From contig NZ_POJD01000142.1 of assembly GCF_002960445.1 (NCBI RefSeq), forward strand, positions 372,001 through 436,000: 64,000 nucleotides of DNA. Direction: 5' to 3'. Positions 1-9,606 of this stretch are shown piece after piece. Numbering within the stretch: the stretch's first letter is position 1; every line of letters starts with the position of its first letter. Made by a program: the position numbers and the translations under genes. The notes under the pieces are model-generated. The model worked only from the letters and a program-made list of their open reading frames with translations. It searched no databases and was not told the origin of the DNA. Source of the DNA: Streptococcus suis (lineage in GTDB: Bacteria; Bacillota; Bacilli; Lactobacillales; Streptococcaceae).

Positions 1-1581
1 TTGCTCACTGACTGCCCCGATGATGCCACCCAGACTAGACGAAGCCTGCAAGACAGCCTTGACCCCTGCGTAGAAATTAGAGTGATTTTTTAAGATAGCC
101 TCCAAACTTGACTGGCGAGCCTGCTTGCCCTTCAATTGATCAATTAGATCAAACAAGCGATTTTGTTCAGCCTGATAGGCAGCCTGAGCCTGTTCAAGCT
201 CTTCTTTCTTGGTCTGATAGGATGTGAGCAAACCCCGCAAGACTTGGTCAGCCTCTTCTGCGGCTACCTGGCTCTTAGCCAATTCTTCTTGAGCTGTCTG
301 TTTTTCTGTCTGTAAACGTGCTAGGTCAGCAGATTTACTTTCTGATAAGCTGATTTGATTGGCAATATCCTGCTGAATCTTGGTCAAGCGGTTTGATGCT
401 TCAGCCTCTTCCTGCATGAGGGCGACATACTGCTCACGCAGGTGATCCAATACCTGATCCGGATCTTCTGAGAAATAGGAAATCTCCTTATCAACCGAAG
501 CAATTTCCTTTTTCAATTTGGACAAGGAAGCTCCCAACCTTTCCTGACTTTCCTGCTTGAGAACAATTTCCTCTTCCAGTTGTCCTCGCTTCGCAACCAG
601 GGTTTCTAAACGCGACTGAGCTTCTTGTCGACTGGACTCATTCTGACTGCTTTCTAACTTATGAAGGTCAATTTTTCGTTCCAGGTCACTAATTAACTTG
701 GTCAAATCCAGCAAAACAGCCTGTTCACGCTCCATTTGCTCGGATAAGCGATGGCGTTTTTCTTTTAAGGACTGGTTTTCTTGCTCAAGCTCTGAACGTT
801 GTTGGTAGTAGCTTGCTAATTCTGACTTAACTACTTCAAGTTCGCTTTCCTTGCCAGTCAAAGCTTCTTTACCCTTTGTCAACTGAGCAACCAAAACATC
901 CAGATACAGCTCCTTACGTTGGCCATCCAGTTCCAAGAATTGTTTAGCCGTTAGCGCCTGTTTCTCCAAGGGTTTGACCTGATTGTCCAATTCATAGATA
1001 ATATCGTCTAAACGGTCCAAATTTCCTTGAGCCTGTGCTAGCTTGCTCTCCGTTTCTTTCTTACGGGTCTTGTATTTTAAAACACCAGCAGCCTCTTCGA
1101 ATATAGCTCTGCGTTCTTCTGGCTTGGAATTAAAAATAGCCTCAACCCGTCCTTGCGAGATGATAGAAAAGGAATCACGCCCCAAACCAGTATCCATGAA
1201 GAGATCGTGAATATCCCGCAGACGAACCTTCTGACCATCTATCAAGTATTCGCTATCCCCAGACCGATAAATATGGCGTTCTACCTTGATTTCTTTATTC
1301 TTATTAGCAATAAAACCTGTGCTATTATCCAAGGTTACGACAACGGAAGCATAATTAAGAGGCTTACGGCTTTCTGTTCCCGCAAAGATGACATCCGGCA
1401 TCTTACCTCCACGCAGGCTTTTGGCAGAAGATTCCCCCAAGGCCCAACGCAGACTTTCTGTAATATTGGACTTGCCCGAACCATTCGGTCCTACAACGGC
1501 TGTCACCCCACGGTCAAAGACTACCTTAGTCTTATCTGCGAAGGACTTGAAGCCCTGCATTTCAATCGATTTAAGATACAT
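1..1581 (-). CDS. smc: Chromosome segregation ATPase SMC, N-terminal half (partial)
   Basis: The gene reads leftward and leaves the window at base 1, so only the first 527 residues are present. The protein begins MYLKSIEMQGFKSFADKT, and the Walker A motif GPNGSGKS lies near residues 32-39, the head-domain ATP site of SMC proteins. From about residue 165 the translation is rich in E, K, Q and L, as expected for the first coiled-coil arm. The last visible residues, GGIIGAVSEQ, match the start of the hinge. SMC forms a condensin complex with ScpA and ScpB that organises and segregates the chromosome. Its ATG lies two bases after the rnc stop codon, so it is co-transcribed with rnc, a common streptococcal arrangement. 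Nothing is odd in the visible part. Confidence 0.95.
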   Translation of the reverse strand, partial: MYLKSIEMQGFKSFADKTKVVFDRGVTAVVGPNGSGKSNITESLRWALGESSAKSLRGGKMPDVIFAGTESRKPLNYASVVVTLDNSTGFIANKNKEIKVERHIYRSGDSEYLIDGQKVRLRDIHDLFMDTGLGRDSFSIISQGRVEAIFNSKPEERRAIFEEAAGVLKYKTRKKETESKLAQAQGNLDRLDDIIYELDNQVKPLEKQALTAKQFLELDGQRKELYLDVLVAQLTKGKEALTGKESELEVVKSELASYYQQRSELEQENQSLKEKRHRLSEQMEREQAVLLDLTKLISDLERKIDLHKLESSQNESSRQEAQSRLETLVAKRGQLEEEIVLKQESQERLGASLSKLKKEIASVDKEISYFSEDPDQVLDHLREQYVALMQEEAEASNRLTKIQQDIANQISLSESKSADLARLQTEKQTAQEELAKSQVAAEEADQVLRGLLTSYQTKKEELEQAQAAYQAEQNRLFDLIDQLKGKQARQSSLEAILKNHSNFYAGVKAVLQASSSLGGIIGAVSEQ

Positions 1582-1583
1582 AC

Positions 1584-2273
1584 CTATCCTCTAGCCTCCA
1601 CAGCATTTTTGGCGGCGGCTTGTTCAGCTAACTTTTTGGAACGACCACGACCACGACCAATCACACGCTGGTCTGCAGATACCTCGACTTCAAAGGTCTT
1701 ATCGTGGGCAGGACCTGATTCAGCCACCACCTGATAAGAAATTGCAATCTCACCATTTACCTGCAGGATTTCCTGTAAGGCAGTCTTGTAGTCAGTTACT
1801 CGCTCAAAATTCCCCTCTTCCAGACGAGGAATCATGACCTTATGAATAAAGTCCTCCACGGTCTTTTCTCCCTTGTCCAATAGCAGAGCTCCTAAGAAAG
1901 CCTCGAAAGCATCTCCCAAAATGGTATCACGATTGCGCCCCCCAGACTTCTCTTCTCCTCTACCAAGACGAAGGAAGCTATCAAAGCCACAGGCACGTGA
2001 AAAACCAGCCAAGGACTCCTCACGAACAAAGGTCGAACGTAACTTGGACATCTCCCCTTCCGGTCTATCCGGATATTTTTTATAGAGGTACTTGGAAATC
2101 ATCAATTGGAGAACAGCGTCTCCTAAAAATTCCAAGCGTTCATTATGTGAAATTTTTAGAAGGCGATGCTCATTGGCATAAGAAGTATGGGTAAAGGCCG
2201 TTTCCAACAAATTCAAATCCGAAAAATCAATCCCAAAATCCGCCAAAAGTTTTTTATGTAAATCTTTCATCAT
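1584..2273 (-). CDS. rnc: Ribonuclease III
   Basis: A 229-residue protein of normal family length that cleaves double-stranded RNA in rRNA and mRNA maturation. The signature [12 protein letters not shown], which carries catalytic acidic residues, lies near residues 44-55. The second acidic cluster [11 protein letters not shown] is near residue 121. The C-terminal third (from about 158) is a double-stranded RNA-binding domain ending in the usual K-K-L-A-E-Q-A-A-A helix. Two consecutive ATGs follow GAAAGGAG; spacing favours the second (2270) slightly, which does not change the protein materially. An extended -10 (TGGTATAAT, reverse of 2336-2344) could start the rnc-smc transcript. Confidence 0.95.
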   Translation of the reverse strand: MMKDLHKKLLADFGIDFSDLNLLETAFTHTSYANEHRLLKISHNERLEFLGDAVLQLMISKYLYKKYPDRPEGEMSKLRSTFVREESLAGFSRACGFDSFLRLGRGEEKSGGRNRDTILGDAFEAFLGALLLDKGEKTVEDFIHKVMIPRLEEGNFERVTDYKTALQEILQVNGEIAISYQVVAESGPAHDKTFEVEVSADQRVIGRGRGRSKKLAEQAAAKNAVEARG

Positions 2274-2413
2274 CTAACTCCTTTCTAAAGAGTAATCCTT
2301 ACAAAATAGAAGTTTCAAATTCACTTCATCCTAATATTATACCACATTTCCCACGGGACTTCCTTCTGGAACTGAACATTCAACAAATAGCCCTCTTCAT
2401 CTTTTTGCAAACA

Positions 2414-2442
2414 TTTACATATCCATCCTTTTTCGATAAAAT
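2414..2442 (+). promoter_or_regulatory. Sigma-A promoter of the acyltransferase gene
   Basis: TTTACA at 2414-2419 and TAAAAT at 2437-2442 are separated by 17 bases. The start codon follows at 2467 behind GAAGGGAG. Confidence 0.6.
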
Positions 2443-2466
2443 GGAAGAAAAACGAAGGGAGTTAAC

Positions 2467-3456
2467 ATGCAAAACAAACCAAAACCACTCAACACCTCGC
2501 TCCTCTCCCTCTTTCAATTCGTGGGAGCTGTTCTAGTCATTGCACTCCATTGTCGCAGACTATTTGAAGCAGACCAGCTCCACTTCATCCAAAAATCCAT
2601 CTTTAGTCGCATGGTCGTTCCCTACTTCATGGTCACCGCCAGCTTCTTCCTCCGACGCAACTACCCTAGCCTCTCCAAACAATACCTGATCCGCTACAGC
2701 AAGCAGTACCTGACCTGGTCCGTCCTCTACCTACCCTTCTACCTCTTCTACCTAAACCTCCAAGAAATCCCCCTACTCTACTACCCCCTCGCCCTCCTAG
2801 TCGGCCTGACCTACACCGGCACCAGCTACCAACTCTGGTACATGCCCGCTTTCCTGCTAGGTCTTGTCCTCGTCCATCTTTCCTTGGAGAAATGGGGCTG
2901 GCGCATCACAGCTTGTCTAGCCTGTCTTCTCTATCTCCTAGGCTCAGTTGAAACCTACTCCTCCTACCTGGCAGAATCGGATTTACTAACCGCATTTGAC
3001 AGCTACAAAACCTTCTTTTTCACCAGCCGCAACGGCCTCTTCTACGCACCGATTTTTGTCCTGACAGGCTTTTACCTAGCCGACAAACTCAATCAACCTA
3101 TTTTCCAACACCGACAAAAAACCAAACTACTTGTCTGCATAGCTCTTTTAACTTTTGAGGCTACAATCATCTATCTCAATCAGGGCTACGACAAGAACTT
3201 TCTATTTAGCCTAATTCCATTCACTGCCTATCTAGTCGCTTGGACCCTAACCACCGACCTCTTCCGCCAGAAAAAATTCCAATTTCTAAAGGAATATGCC
3301 AGTTACTATTATTTTATCCATGTTATCCCAGTCGAAGTCAGCTTTTTCTTCCTAGAAAATCATTCCCTGACCATAATACAGAAAGGTTGGCTGGTCTTCT
3401 TTATCACCATCATCACTTGCCAACTGCTCAGCTGGTTAATCATTAATACTCAATGA
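2467..3456 (+). CDS. Acyltransferase family 3 membrane protein
   Basis: A 329-residue polytopic membrane protein with about ten hydrophobic segments. The first segment holds the typical pattern of acyltransferase-3 (OafA/WecH-like) enzymes: an early helix ending in LVIALHCRRLF, with a His-Cys-Arg where the family carries its conserved His/Arg, then FSRMVVPYFMVTASFF. Such enzymes transfer acyl groups from the cytoplasm to surface sugars or peptidoglycan; the substrate here is unknown. The first half is unusually C-rich on the coding strand, with many CTC and TAC codons, unlike its neighbours, which hints at separate ancestry. The last codons and the TGA stop lie inside a BOX-like repeat, so the native C-terminus may have been replaced. 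It stands alone, with its own promoter and a downstream hairpin. Confidence 0.75.
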   Translation: MQNKPKPLNTSLLSLFQFVGAVLVIALHCRRLFEADQLHFIQKSIFSRMVVPYFMVTASFFLRRNYPSLSKQYLIRYSKQYLTWSVLYLPFYLFYLNLQEIPLLYYPLALLVGLTYTGTSYQLWYMPAFLLGLVLVHLSLEKWGWRITACLACLLYLLGSVETYSSYLAESDLLTAFDSYKTFFFTSRNGLFYAPIFVLTGFYLADKLNQPIFQHRQKTKLLVCIALLTFEATIIYLNQGYDKNFLFSLIPFTAYLVAWTLTTDLFRQKKFQFLKEYASYYYFIHVIPVEVSFFFLENHSLTIIQKGWLVFFITIITCQLLSWLIINTQ

Positions 3457-3659
3457 AAATCAAAAACAGACTAGCTCCAACAGTATGGGAATAGACTGTT
3501 AGAGGTCGGAAATTAGACGAACTTGGTTCGTGACCGTAAGATGCAGATAGAACACTGTTCCTTATTATATTTCAAGGGAACAGGCTGAAAAGATCCACTG
3601 GACCTTTTCACTCATCAAATCAAATCAACAACGTCTGATTTTGATTTTCGAAGAGTATA
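3446..3659. repeat. BOX-like intergenic repeat
   Basis: About 214 bp bounded by the near-inverted ends ATACTCAATGAAAATCAAA (left) and TTTGATTTTCGAAGAGTAT (right), the termini I know from streptococcal BOX elements. Interior arms such as CGAACTTGGTTCG and GAACACTGTTC can fold. The left end supplies the stop codon of the acyltransferase gene. Confidence 0.7.
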
Positions 3660-3671
3660 AGCACAAAAGAA

Positions 3672-3702
3672 CCTTGTAAGATCTCACTTACAAGGCTTTT
3701 TT
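3672..3702. terminator. Bidirectional intrinsic terminator
   Basis: Perfect 9-bp stem CCTTGTAAG / CTTACAAGG with a 6-base loop, followed on the plus strand by six Ts. On the minus strand it sits just after the stop of the regulator gene, with a poorer T tract. Confidence 0.75.
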
Positions 3703-4741
3703 ACAAATCAAAATCCTCTTTCAACTTATCAATCACCTGTTGGAGCAGGTCGCGATTGACACTGTATTTGACATTGCTGTTTTTTGTATTGAAGAGAAGT
3801 AAGTCACCGTTAATCAGCTTTTGAGTGTGGAAGGATACGGCTGCCCCTGTGATAGCCAGTCGTTCTGCAATGTCCTTGCTCTTGGCATGAGGCTTGGTCA
3901 GTTCCACCAAGACCTGGTAACGCGTGCTATCGCTGATGACTTTAAGAGCCGTTGTCAAATCATCCAGATCCAGCTCGTCATTTGACAGCATCATCTGATC
4001 AATTCGACAGGATGCTAAAAGAGCGACTTTCATATAGTCAAATTGTTCATTGCCATAATAAGCAAACCAATAATTCCAGGGACTGAGAACGAAGAATTGA
4101 GCATTTTCAACACCCAGAGTATCTAAGCTGGTCATGGCTAACTGCTTGGATTCTCTGTAGAGTTTTTCAATGTCAAAATCTCTAGCAAAGGCTTCCCGCT
4201 CTGCTCTTGCCTCTTCAAAGTAAGGCTGATAGATTGGGAGTAGCTTGTTCAGGAGATGGACAGACCGCTGAACTGTTTCTAAAGGATTGCGAATAGCCAG
4301 CGACCAGTACCACTTATCTGCCGGCTTTTTATCCGTTTTTTCCAAAAGTTCCATGAGGCTGAGGGTCTTCTCACGGTGACCGTCATTTTCAGACGCCAAC
4401 ATGGTTCGCATGGCATCTTCTATTTCTTCTTGAGATAGCTTTAAAATCAATTGACAAGCTTCCTCAACTGTCTTTGGATCCTGCCCATCATTCAAGAGAT
4501 AGAAATAAAGACTATGCAAAATGTTAAAAATATGTCCCCAGACAAAGACTTGATTGACTTCCTGACGAAAATCTGCCAACTTTTCTTCAATCTCATCACG
4601 AATGTCCAAGGCATCTTTGAGAATGTCTTTTTCTTTCTGTGAAAAATCCGCCTCAATCGGTTCCTCACGTTCTCTAACAATTAAAGGAATAAAGAATTTT
4701 TCGACAATTTCGCTTCTATAATCTCGGTAATCTAATTTCAT
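3701..4741 (-). CDS. ArsR-like winged-helix transcriptional regulator
   Basis: A regulator of 346 residues from the preferred start. Only the last 90 residues look like a known fold: an ArsR-type winged helix beginning LKVISDSTRYQVLVEL, with recognition-helix region ITGAAVSFHTQKL and wing NTKNSNVKYSVN. The long N-terminal region is helical and charged, and may sense a ligand; no metal-binding cysteine cluster is visible. Two in-frame ATGs exist at 4747 and 4741. AGAAAG abuts the first but is well placed for the second, which I prefer. The gene starts 11 bases after the MFS transporter stop, so the two form an operon. Its likely role is control of that transporter; this is inference. Confidence 0.75.
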   Translation of the reverse strand: MKLDYRDYRSEIVEKFFIPLIVREREEPIEADFSQKEKDILKDALDIRDEIEEKLADFRQEVNQVFVWGHIFNILHSLYFYLLNDGQDPKTVEEACQLILKLSQEEIEDAMRTMLASENDGHREKTLSLMELLEKTDKKPADKWYWSLAIRNPLETVQRSVHLLNKLLPIYQPYFEEARAEREAFARDFDIEKLYRESKQLAMTSLDTLGVENAQFFVLSPWNYWFAYYGNEQFDYMKVALLASCRIDQMMLSNDELDLDDLTTALKVISDSTRYQVLVELTKPHAKSKDIAERLAITGAAVSFHTQKLINGDLLLFNTKNSNVKYSVNRDLLQQVIDKLKEDFDL

Positions 4742-4752
4742 ACGCATACTTT

Positions 4753-6021
4753 CTAAGCTTGAACTACTTGGTTATTTGATTTACGACCTGTAAGAATAGT
4801 ATAGCTTACTAGTCCCACAGAAAGCAAGAGGAAGATGAGGGAAATATTTGTCGCAGAAAGCACCGTCACCATAAGGGCAACCAAGGCTTGACCACCTACC
4901 ATACCAATCTGACAGAAACTGTCAATCCCACCACCGACAGTCGCCAATTTATCTTCTGGCAATTCATTGACAACCAAGGCATTCATTTTGGGATTGAAAA
5001 TGCCCAAAGTAACTGCCGTTACAAAGATCACTGCCAGTACCACATAGATGTTGTGAAGAAAGAAACCTGAGAAAAGTAAAACAGGCATCAATGTAGAGAA
5101 CTTGAGGAGGTTTATTAGACTGACATTTTTAAAGAATGCCATACCCAGACTAGAGCCCAAAATGCTACCGACTGAGAAGAGAATAGAAACCAAAGCAACG
5201 GTTGTTCCTGCATTGACAATCACAAAGTCTGAGAACTCCTTCATATTTAGAATAACTAATGGTGAAAGTGCGGTAAAAATGGCATTCAGGCTGGCAATAG
5301 TAATAATTGACGCTTTGAGAACAGGAATATTCTGCACGGCTTGGTAGGAATCTTTGATACTCTGTCCAATTCCTTTGACAATACCAGCTTCAGTTTCCAC
5401 TTGCTCAGCTTGCTGGATAGGATTTTCCTTCAGTAGCTTGGCAAGAGCTGGACGGAGGGTTGCCATGATGGCAAGGCTGACCAAGAAGGTTCCTGCATTG
5501 AAGAAGGCGAGATTCTGGTAAGACATAAAGCCGATGAGAATGGCACCGCTAGCTTGGAAGGCGATTTGCAGAAGTGATCTCACTGTCATCTTGAAGGCCA
5601 TTGCGGTTTCGCGGTCTTCCGCTGCCACAACCCGCAAGCTGACTGGCATATAAAGCCCATTTTCGTATTGACCAGCCAAGTCTGATAGGAAATTGATGAC
5701 GCAGACCACCGCTACAACCCAGAGGGCAGGTGCAAATCCCATCAAGCAGCCAACAAAGGCATAGAGAATGACACGAACCAGCAGGGTTGCCAGAATGGTA
5801 TCCAATTTGTTTCTGGTCTTGTCTGCCCAAATCCCGATAAAGAGGCCAGCCAAAATCGGCAAGGTTTCAGATGAGGTAATCATAGCCAAGGCAAACTTGG
5901 TATCTGGTAGAAGCAAGACATAGTTCATCAGGGCTAGGTAGTAGAGTGTGTCACCAAAGTTGGAAATCAAATCCGCTACAAAGCTGGATAGAAATAATTT
6001 ATTGTTGACTAGTTTTTTCAT
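4753..6021 (-). CDS. Major facilitator superfamily transporter
   Basis: A 422-residue integral membrane protein with about twelve hydrophobic segments. It begins MKKLVNNKLFLSSFVADLIS, has the loop-2/3-type motif GIWADKTRNKLD near residue 70, and shows a long charged central loop near residues 195-215. This is the size and layout of drug or metabolite efflux permeases of the MFS. The substrate cannot be read from sequence. An upstream ATG at 6027 directly touches the Shine-Dalgarno sequence AAGGGG; the ATG at 6021 has a 6-base spacing and is the better start. It is the first gene of an operon with the ArsR-like regulator, downstream of a promoter overlapped by a palindrome. Confidence 0.85.
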   Translation of the reverse strand: MKKLVNNKLFLSSFVADLISNFGDTLYYLALMNYVLLLPDTKFALAMITSSETLPILAGLFIGIWADKTRNKLDTILATLLVRVILYAFVGCLMGFAPALWVVAVVCVINFLSDLAGQYENGLYMPVSLRVVAAEDRETAMAFKMTVRSLLQIAFQASGAILIGFMSYQNLAFFNAGTFLVSLAIMATLRPALAKLLKENPIQQAEQVETEAGIVKGIGQSIKDSYQAVQNIPVLKASIITIASLNAIFTALSPLVILNMKEFSDFVIVNAGTTVALVSILFSVGSILGSSLGMAFFKNVSLINLLKFSTLMPVLLFSGFFLHNIYVVLAVIFVTAVTLGIFNPKMNALVVNELPEDKLATVGGGIDSFCQIGMVGGQALVALMVTVLSATNISLIFLLLSVGLVSYTILTGRKSNNQVVQA

Positions 6022-6040
6022 AAACATCCCCTTAAAAAGA

Positions 6041-6060
6041 TATTAAATATTTGTTTAATA
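6041..6060. promoter_or_regulatory. Palindromic operator candidate of the MFS/regulator operon
   Basis: TATTAAA (6041-6047) and TTTAATA (6054-6060) form perfect 7-base arms around TATTTG, just downstream of the -10 box. AT-rich palindromes at this place are typical ArsR-family operators. A related sequence with TTAAA/TTTAA blocks lies upstream near 6108-6139. Confidence 0.5.
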
Positions 6061-6062
6061 TT

Positions 6063-6090
6063 ATTATACACTTTATTTTAATAAAGTCAA
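6063..6090 (-). promoter_or_regulatory. Promoter of the MFS/regulator operon
   Basis: On the minus strand TTGACT (6090-6085) and a perfect TATAAT (6068-6063) are separated by 16 bases. Confidence 0.7.
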
Positions 6091-6158
6091 TGCTTAATTT
6101 TATAAAAATTAAATATTTTTTAAACAATTATTTAATTTTTCTTCTATCTGGCTTTTTC

Positions 6159-6187
6159 TTGACAAGATAAGCACAGTTTGTTATAGT
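6159..6187 (+). promoter_or_regulatory. Promoter upstream of the DUF1846 leader
   Basis: TTGACA (6159-6164) and TATAGT (6182-6187) are separated by 17 bases; the transcript would start near 6194. Confidence 0.7.
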
Positions 6188-6193
6188 ATTGTT

Positions 6194-6252
6194 CGGGCAC
6201 CTCTTTTGAGAGGTCGGAGAAAAGGCTCCCTAGTTTTAGGGAGCTATTTTTT
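6194..6252 (+). promoter_or_regulatory. Attenuator-like leader RNA with terminator
   Basis: After the promoter come hairpin ACCTCT-TTTG-AGAGGT (6199-6214) and hairpin GCTCCCTA-GTTT-TAGGGAGC (6225-6244) followed by a T tract. GGAG at 6216-6219 can pair with CTCC of the second hairpin, which would disrupt the terminator. It fits no riboswitch class that I recognise. It could be an attenuator of the next gene or a short independent RNA. Confidence 0.55.
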
Positions 6253-6291
6253 GTTTTCCCAGAGATTAATACACATTTGGAGGACATATTT

Positions 6292-7779
6292 ATGAAAAAA
6301 ATCGCATTTGATTCAACTAAATACTTGAATTTGCAACGTGATCACATTTTAGAGCGTATTGCCCAATTTGAAGGCAAGCTCTATATGGAATTTGGCGGAA
6401 AAATGCTGGAAGACTTCCATGCAGCTCGTGTTTTGCCTGGCTATGAACCTGATAATAAAATCAAACTCCTCCAAGAGTTGAAAGACCAAGTAGAGATTGT
6501 CATCGCCATCAATGCCAGCAATATCGAACACTCTAAGGCACGCGGCGACCTAGGCATTTCTTACGACCAAGAAGTCTTCCGCTTGATTGACACATTTAAT
6601 GATATTGATATTTATGTTGGTTCTGTGGTTATTACCCAGTACCGCAATCAACCAGCAGCAGATGCCTTCCGCAAGCAGTTGGAAAAACACGGCATCAAGT
6701 CCTATCTCCACTACCCAATCAAGGGTTATCCTTCTGATATCGACCACATCATTTCACCAGAAGGTATGGGCAAAAATGACTACATTGAAACTAGTCGCAA
6801 CCTCGTCGTTGTCACCGCACCTGGACCTGGTTCAGGTAAATTGGCGACCTGTATCTCCCAGCTCTACCATGACCAGCTAAATGGGGTAACTTCTGGCTAT
6901 GCTAAGTTTGAAACCTTCCCAGTTTGGAACTTGCCACTCCACCACCCAGTAAACTTGGCCTATGAAGCAGCAACTGCCGACCTGGACGACCTCAACATGA
7001 TTGACCCCTTCCACCTGCAAACTTACGGCAAAACTGCGGTCAACTACAACCGTGACATCGAGGTCTTCCCTGTCCTCAACCGTACCTTTGAACGCATTTT
7101 GAATAAATCCCCCTATGCTTCACCAACTGACATGGGGGTCAACATGGTGGGCTACTCCATCGTGGATGAAGAAGCTGCTATCGAGGCTTCCAAGCAGGAA
7201 ATCATCCGCCGCTACTATCAGACACTCGTTGATTTCAAAGCGGAGCGGGTGAGCGAGCAAGCAGTTAAAAAGATTGAGCTCCTCATGAACGAGGTAGGCG
7301 TGACACCTGCTGACCGTAAGGTTGTTATCGCTGCGCGCGAAAAAGCAGAGCTGACAACTAGCCCTGCCCTTGCTATTCAGTTGCCAACTGGAGAGATGGT
7401 AACAGGTAAGACGTCCGACCTCCTCAAGCCAACTGCAACTGTCCTTCTCAACGCCATCAAGCAAATTGCTAACATCGATGATGAAACACTTCTCATCGAA
7501 CCAAACTACATCCGTCCAATTCAAAAATTGAAGGCAGATTATTTGGATAAAAATAATACTCGTTTGGATGCCAGCGAAATCCTAAACGCCCTTGCCATTA
7601 CTGCACAAGACAGCCTTCTTGCTGCACGTGCCATGAAAGAATTGGGCCAATTAAATGGTAGCGAAGCCCACTCAACCGTTATCCTATCCGATGAAGACAA
7701 GAGCGTTCTCCGCAAATTAGGCATCAATTTAACCTTCGATCCTATCTATCAGCACAATAAGTTTTATCAGAAGAACTAA
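6292..7779 (+). CDS. DUF1846 family protein
   Basis: A 495-residue soluble protein that begins [20 protein letters not shown] and contains [17 protein letters not shown] near residue 180, a nucleotide-binding-like glycine loop. Length and sequence match the DUF1846 family, common in Firmicutes and of unproven function. An upstream TTG at 6277 is part of the Shine-Dalgarno sequence (TTTGGAGGAC), so the ATG at 6292, eight bases after GGAGG, is the start. It is monocistronic: its own promoter and attenuator-like leader lie in front and a strong terminator follows. The conserved domain and absence of membrane segments suggest a cytosolic enzyme; no reaction can be assigned. Confidence 0.85.
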   Translation: MKKIAFDSTKYLNLQRDHILERIAQFEGKLYMEFGGKMLEDFHAARVLPGYEPDNKIKLLQELKDQVEIVIAINASNIEHSKARGDLGISYDQEVFRLIDTFNDIDIYVGSVVITQYRNQPAADAFRKQLEKHGIKSYLHYPIKGYPSDIDHIISPEGMGKNDYIETSRNLVVVTAPGPGSGKLATCISQLYHDQLNGVTSGYAKFETFPVWNLPLHHPVNLAYEAATADLDDLNMIDPFHLQTYGKTAVNYNRDIEVFPVLNRTFERILNKSPYASPTDMGVNMVGYSIVDEEAAIEASKQEIIRRYYQTLVDFKAERVSEQAVKKIELLMNEVGVTPADRKVVIAAREKAELTTSPALAIQLPTGEMVTGKTSDLLKPTATVLLNAIKQIANIDDETLLIEPNYIRPIQKLKADYLDKNNTRLDASEILNALAITAQDSLLAARAMKELGQLNGSEAHSTVILSDEDKSVLRKLGINLTFDPIYQHNKFYQKN

Positions 7780-7784
7780 AGACT

Positions 7785-7816
7785 AAAATAGACTTGCCCC
7801 GGCAAGTCTATTTTTT
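7785..7816 (+). terminator. Terminator of the DUF1846 gene
   Basis: Stem AAAATAGACTTGCC / GGCAAGTCTATTTT (7785-7814) followed by Ts; the innermost pairs must open because only two bases separate the arms. Confidence 0.85.
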
Positions 7817-7826
7817 GTTATAGAAA

Positions 7827-7856
7827 AAAAACAAGGATATTTCTAGCCTTGTTTTT
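7827..7856 (-). terminator. Terminator of ptsHI
   Basis: On the minus strand AAAAACAAGG pairs with CCTTGTTTTT, followed by further Ts; it lies 12 bases after the ptsI stop. Confidence 0.8.
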
Positions 7857-7868
7857 CCATTTTATCTA

Positions 7869-9602
7869 TTAGTTGAAATCAACATACTCTTTTTGAAGTT
7901 CAAGAACTTCTTCTGCCGTTGCACATTCTGTCAAGGCACGGTGAGCATACTCTTCCATCTTAGCTGTGTCAAGTGTCTTCATGAGGCTACGTGTACGAAG
8001 GACAGAAGTTGCACTCATAGAGAACTCATCCAAGCCCATTCCGACAAGAAGTGGAACAGCTTGTTGGTCACCAGCCATCTCACCACACATACCAGCCCAT
8101 TTGCCTTCTGCGTGTGCAGCCTTGATAACGTTGTTGATCAAGCGAAGGATAGATGGGTTGTAAGGTTGGTAGAGGTATGAAACTTGTTCGTTCATACGGT
8201 CTGCTGCCATTGTGTACTGGATAAGGTCGTTTGTACCAATTGAGAAGAAGTCAACTTCTTTAGCAAATTGGTCTGCAATCATCGCTGCAGCAGGGATTTC
8301 GATCATGATACCCACTTGGATATCGTCTGCAACTGCAACACCTTCAGCCAACAAGTTCGCTTTTTCTTCTTCAAGGATTGCTTTTGCTGCACGGAATTCT
8401 GTCAACAAGGCAACCATTGGGAACATGATACGAAGTTTACCATGTACTGATGAACGAAGAAGGGCACGCAACTGCGTACGGAACATTTGGTTACCAGTCT
8501 CAGAGATAGAGATACGTAGGGCACGGAAACCAAGGAATGGGTTCATTTCATGTGGAAGATCGAAGTAAGGAAGTTCCTTATCACCACCGATATCCATAGT
8601 ACGAACCACAACTGGCTTACCATTCATACCTTCAAGAACAGCCTTATAAGCTTCGTATTGCTCATCTTCAGTTGGGAAGTCTTGTGAGTCCATGTACAAG
8701 AACTCTGTACGGTAAAGACCAACAGCTTCTGCACCGTTATCATTTACACCTTCAACGTCTTTTGGTGTACCGATGTTAGCTGCCAATTCGAAATGTTTGC
8801 CGTCAGCTGTCACTGTTTGAGCATCTTTCAAGAGTGCCCACTCAGCTTTTTGTTTAGCATAGGCTTCGCCAGCTGCCTTAAATTCTGCAATCACTTCTTC
8901 AGATGGGTTGATAACAACTTCACCAGTGATACCGTTAACAGCGAGGACATCGCCATCTTTCACGATTTCAGTAATATTATTTGTACCCAATACAGCTGCA
9001 ATCTCAAGTGTACGAGCCATGATAGCTGAGTGGCTTGTACGTCCACCGATGTTTGTTACAAAAGCTTTAACAAACTGTTTGTTCAATTGCGCTGTATCAG
9101 ATGGTGTCAAGTCGTGTGCAATAACGATAGACTCTTCATCAATTGTCGCTGGGTTTGGCAAACGAACGCCAAGCAAGTGAGCAAGGACACGTTTTGCAAC
9201 GTCGCGGATGTCTGCTGCACGCTCTTGCATGTATGGGTTATCTTCCATACCTTCAAAGATAGCGATGAACATATCCGTTACTTCTTTCAAACCAGTTTCA
9301 GCATTTGTTTTCTTAGCACGGATAGTTTCCTTAATCTGACCAATCATTTCTGGGTCAGCAAGAACCATCAAGTGTGCATCAAATACGGCTGCGGCTTCTT
9401 CACCAAGGCTAGCTACTGCGTTCTCACGAATAACAGAAAGCTCGTTTTGAGAGGCTGCAAGAGCAGCATCCAAACGAGCCTCTTCTGCATTTGTATCTTC
9501 AACTGTAACAGTTTCGAAGGACAAATCTGGCTGAACGAGTAGATATGCCTTAGCAACGGCAACACCATCAGATGCTGCAATTCCTTTAAGCATTTCTGTC
9601 AT
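7869..9602 (-). CDS. ptsI: Phosphoenolpyruvate-protein phosphotransferase (PTS Enzyme I)
   Basis: Enzyme I transfers phosphate from PEP to HPr and drives all PTS sugar uptake in the cytoplasm. The start chosen is [20 protein letters not shown], giving 577 residues, the usual streptococcal length; longer in-frame starts would overlap ptsH. The active-site motif [12 protein letters not shown] with the phosphorylated His is near residue 186. PEP-binding motifs follow: [16 protein letters not shown] near 302 and the [14 protein letters not shown] signature near 450. It begins four bases after ptsH, so the two are one operon. Nothing is unusual. Confidence 0.97.
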   Translation of the reverse strand: MTEMLKGIAASDGVAVAKAYLLVQPDLSFETVTVEDTNAEEARLDAALAASQNELSVIRENAVASLGEEAAAVFDAHLMVLADPEMIGQIKETIRAKKTNAETGLKEVTDMFIAIFEGMEDNPYMQERAADIRDVAKRVLAHLLGVRLPNPATIDEESIVIAHDLTPSDTAQLNKQFVKAFVTNIGGRTSHSAIMARTLEIAAVLGTNNITEIVKDGDVLAVNGITGEVVINPSEEVIAEFKAAGEAYAKQKAEWALLKDAQTVTADGKHFELAANIGTPKDVEGVNDNGAEAVGLYRTEFLYMDSQDFPTEDEQYEAYKAVLEGMNGKPVVVRTMDIGGDKELPYFDLPHEMNPFLGFRALRISISETGNQMFRTQLRALLRSSVHGKLRIMFPMVALLTEFRAAKAILEEEKANLLAEGVAVADDIQVGIMIEIPAAAMIADQFAKEVDFFSIGTNDLIQYTMAADRMNEQVSYLYQPYNPSILRLINNVIKAAHAEGKWAGMCGEMAGDQQAVPLLVGMGLDEFSMSATSVLRTRSLMKTLDTAKMEEYAHRALTECATAEEVLELQKEYVDFN

Positions 9603-9606
9603 CTTC

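Noticed and set aside
6277..6291. TTG start for DUF1846 (and the same pattern at 22650 and 63709)
   Set aside because: The TTG belongs to the Shine-Dalgarno sequence TTGGAGG in each case; the following ATG has ideal spacing.
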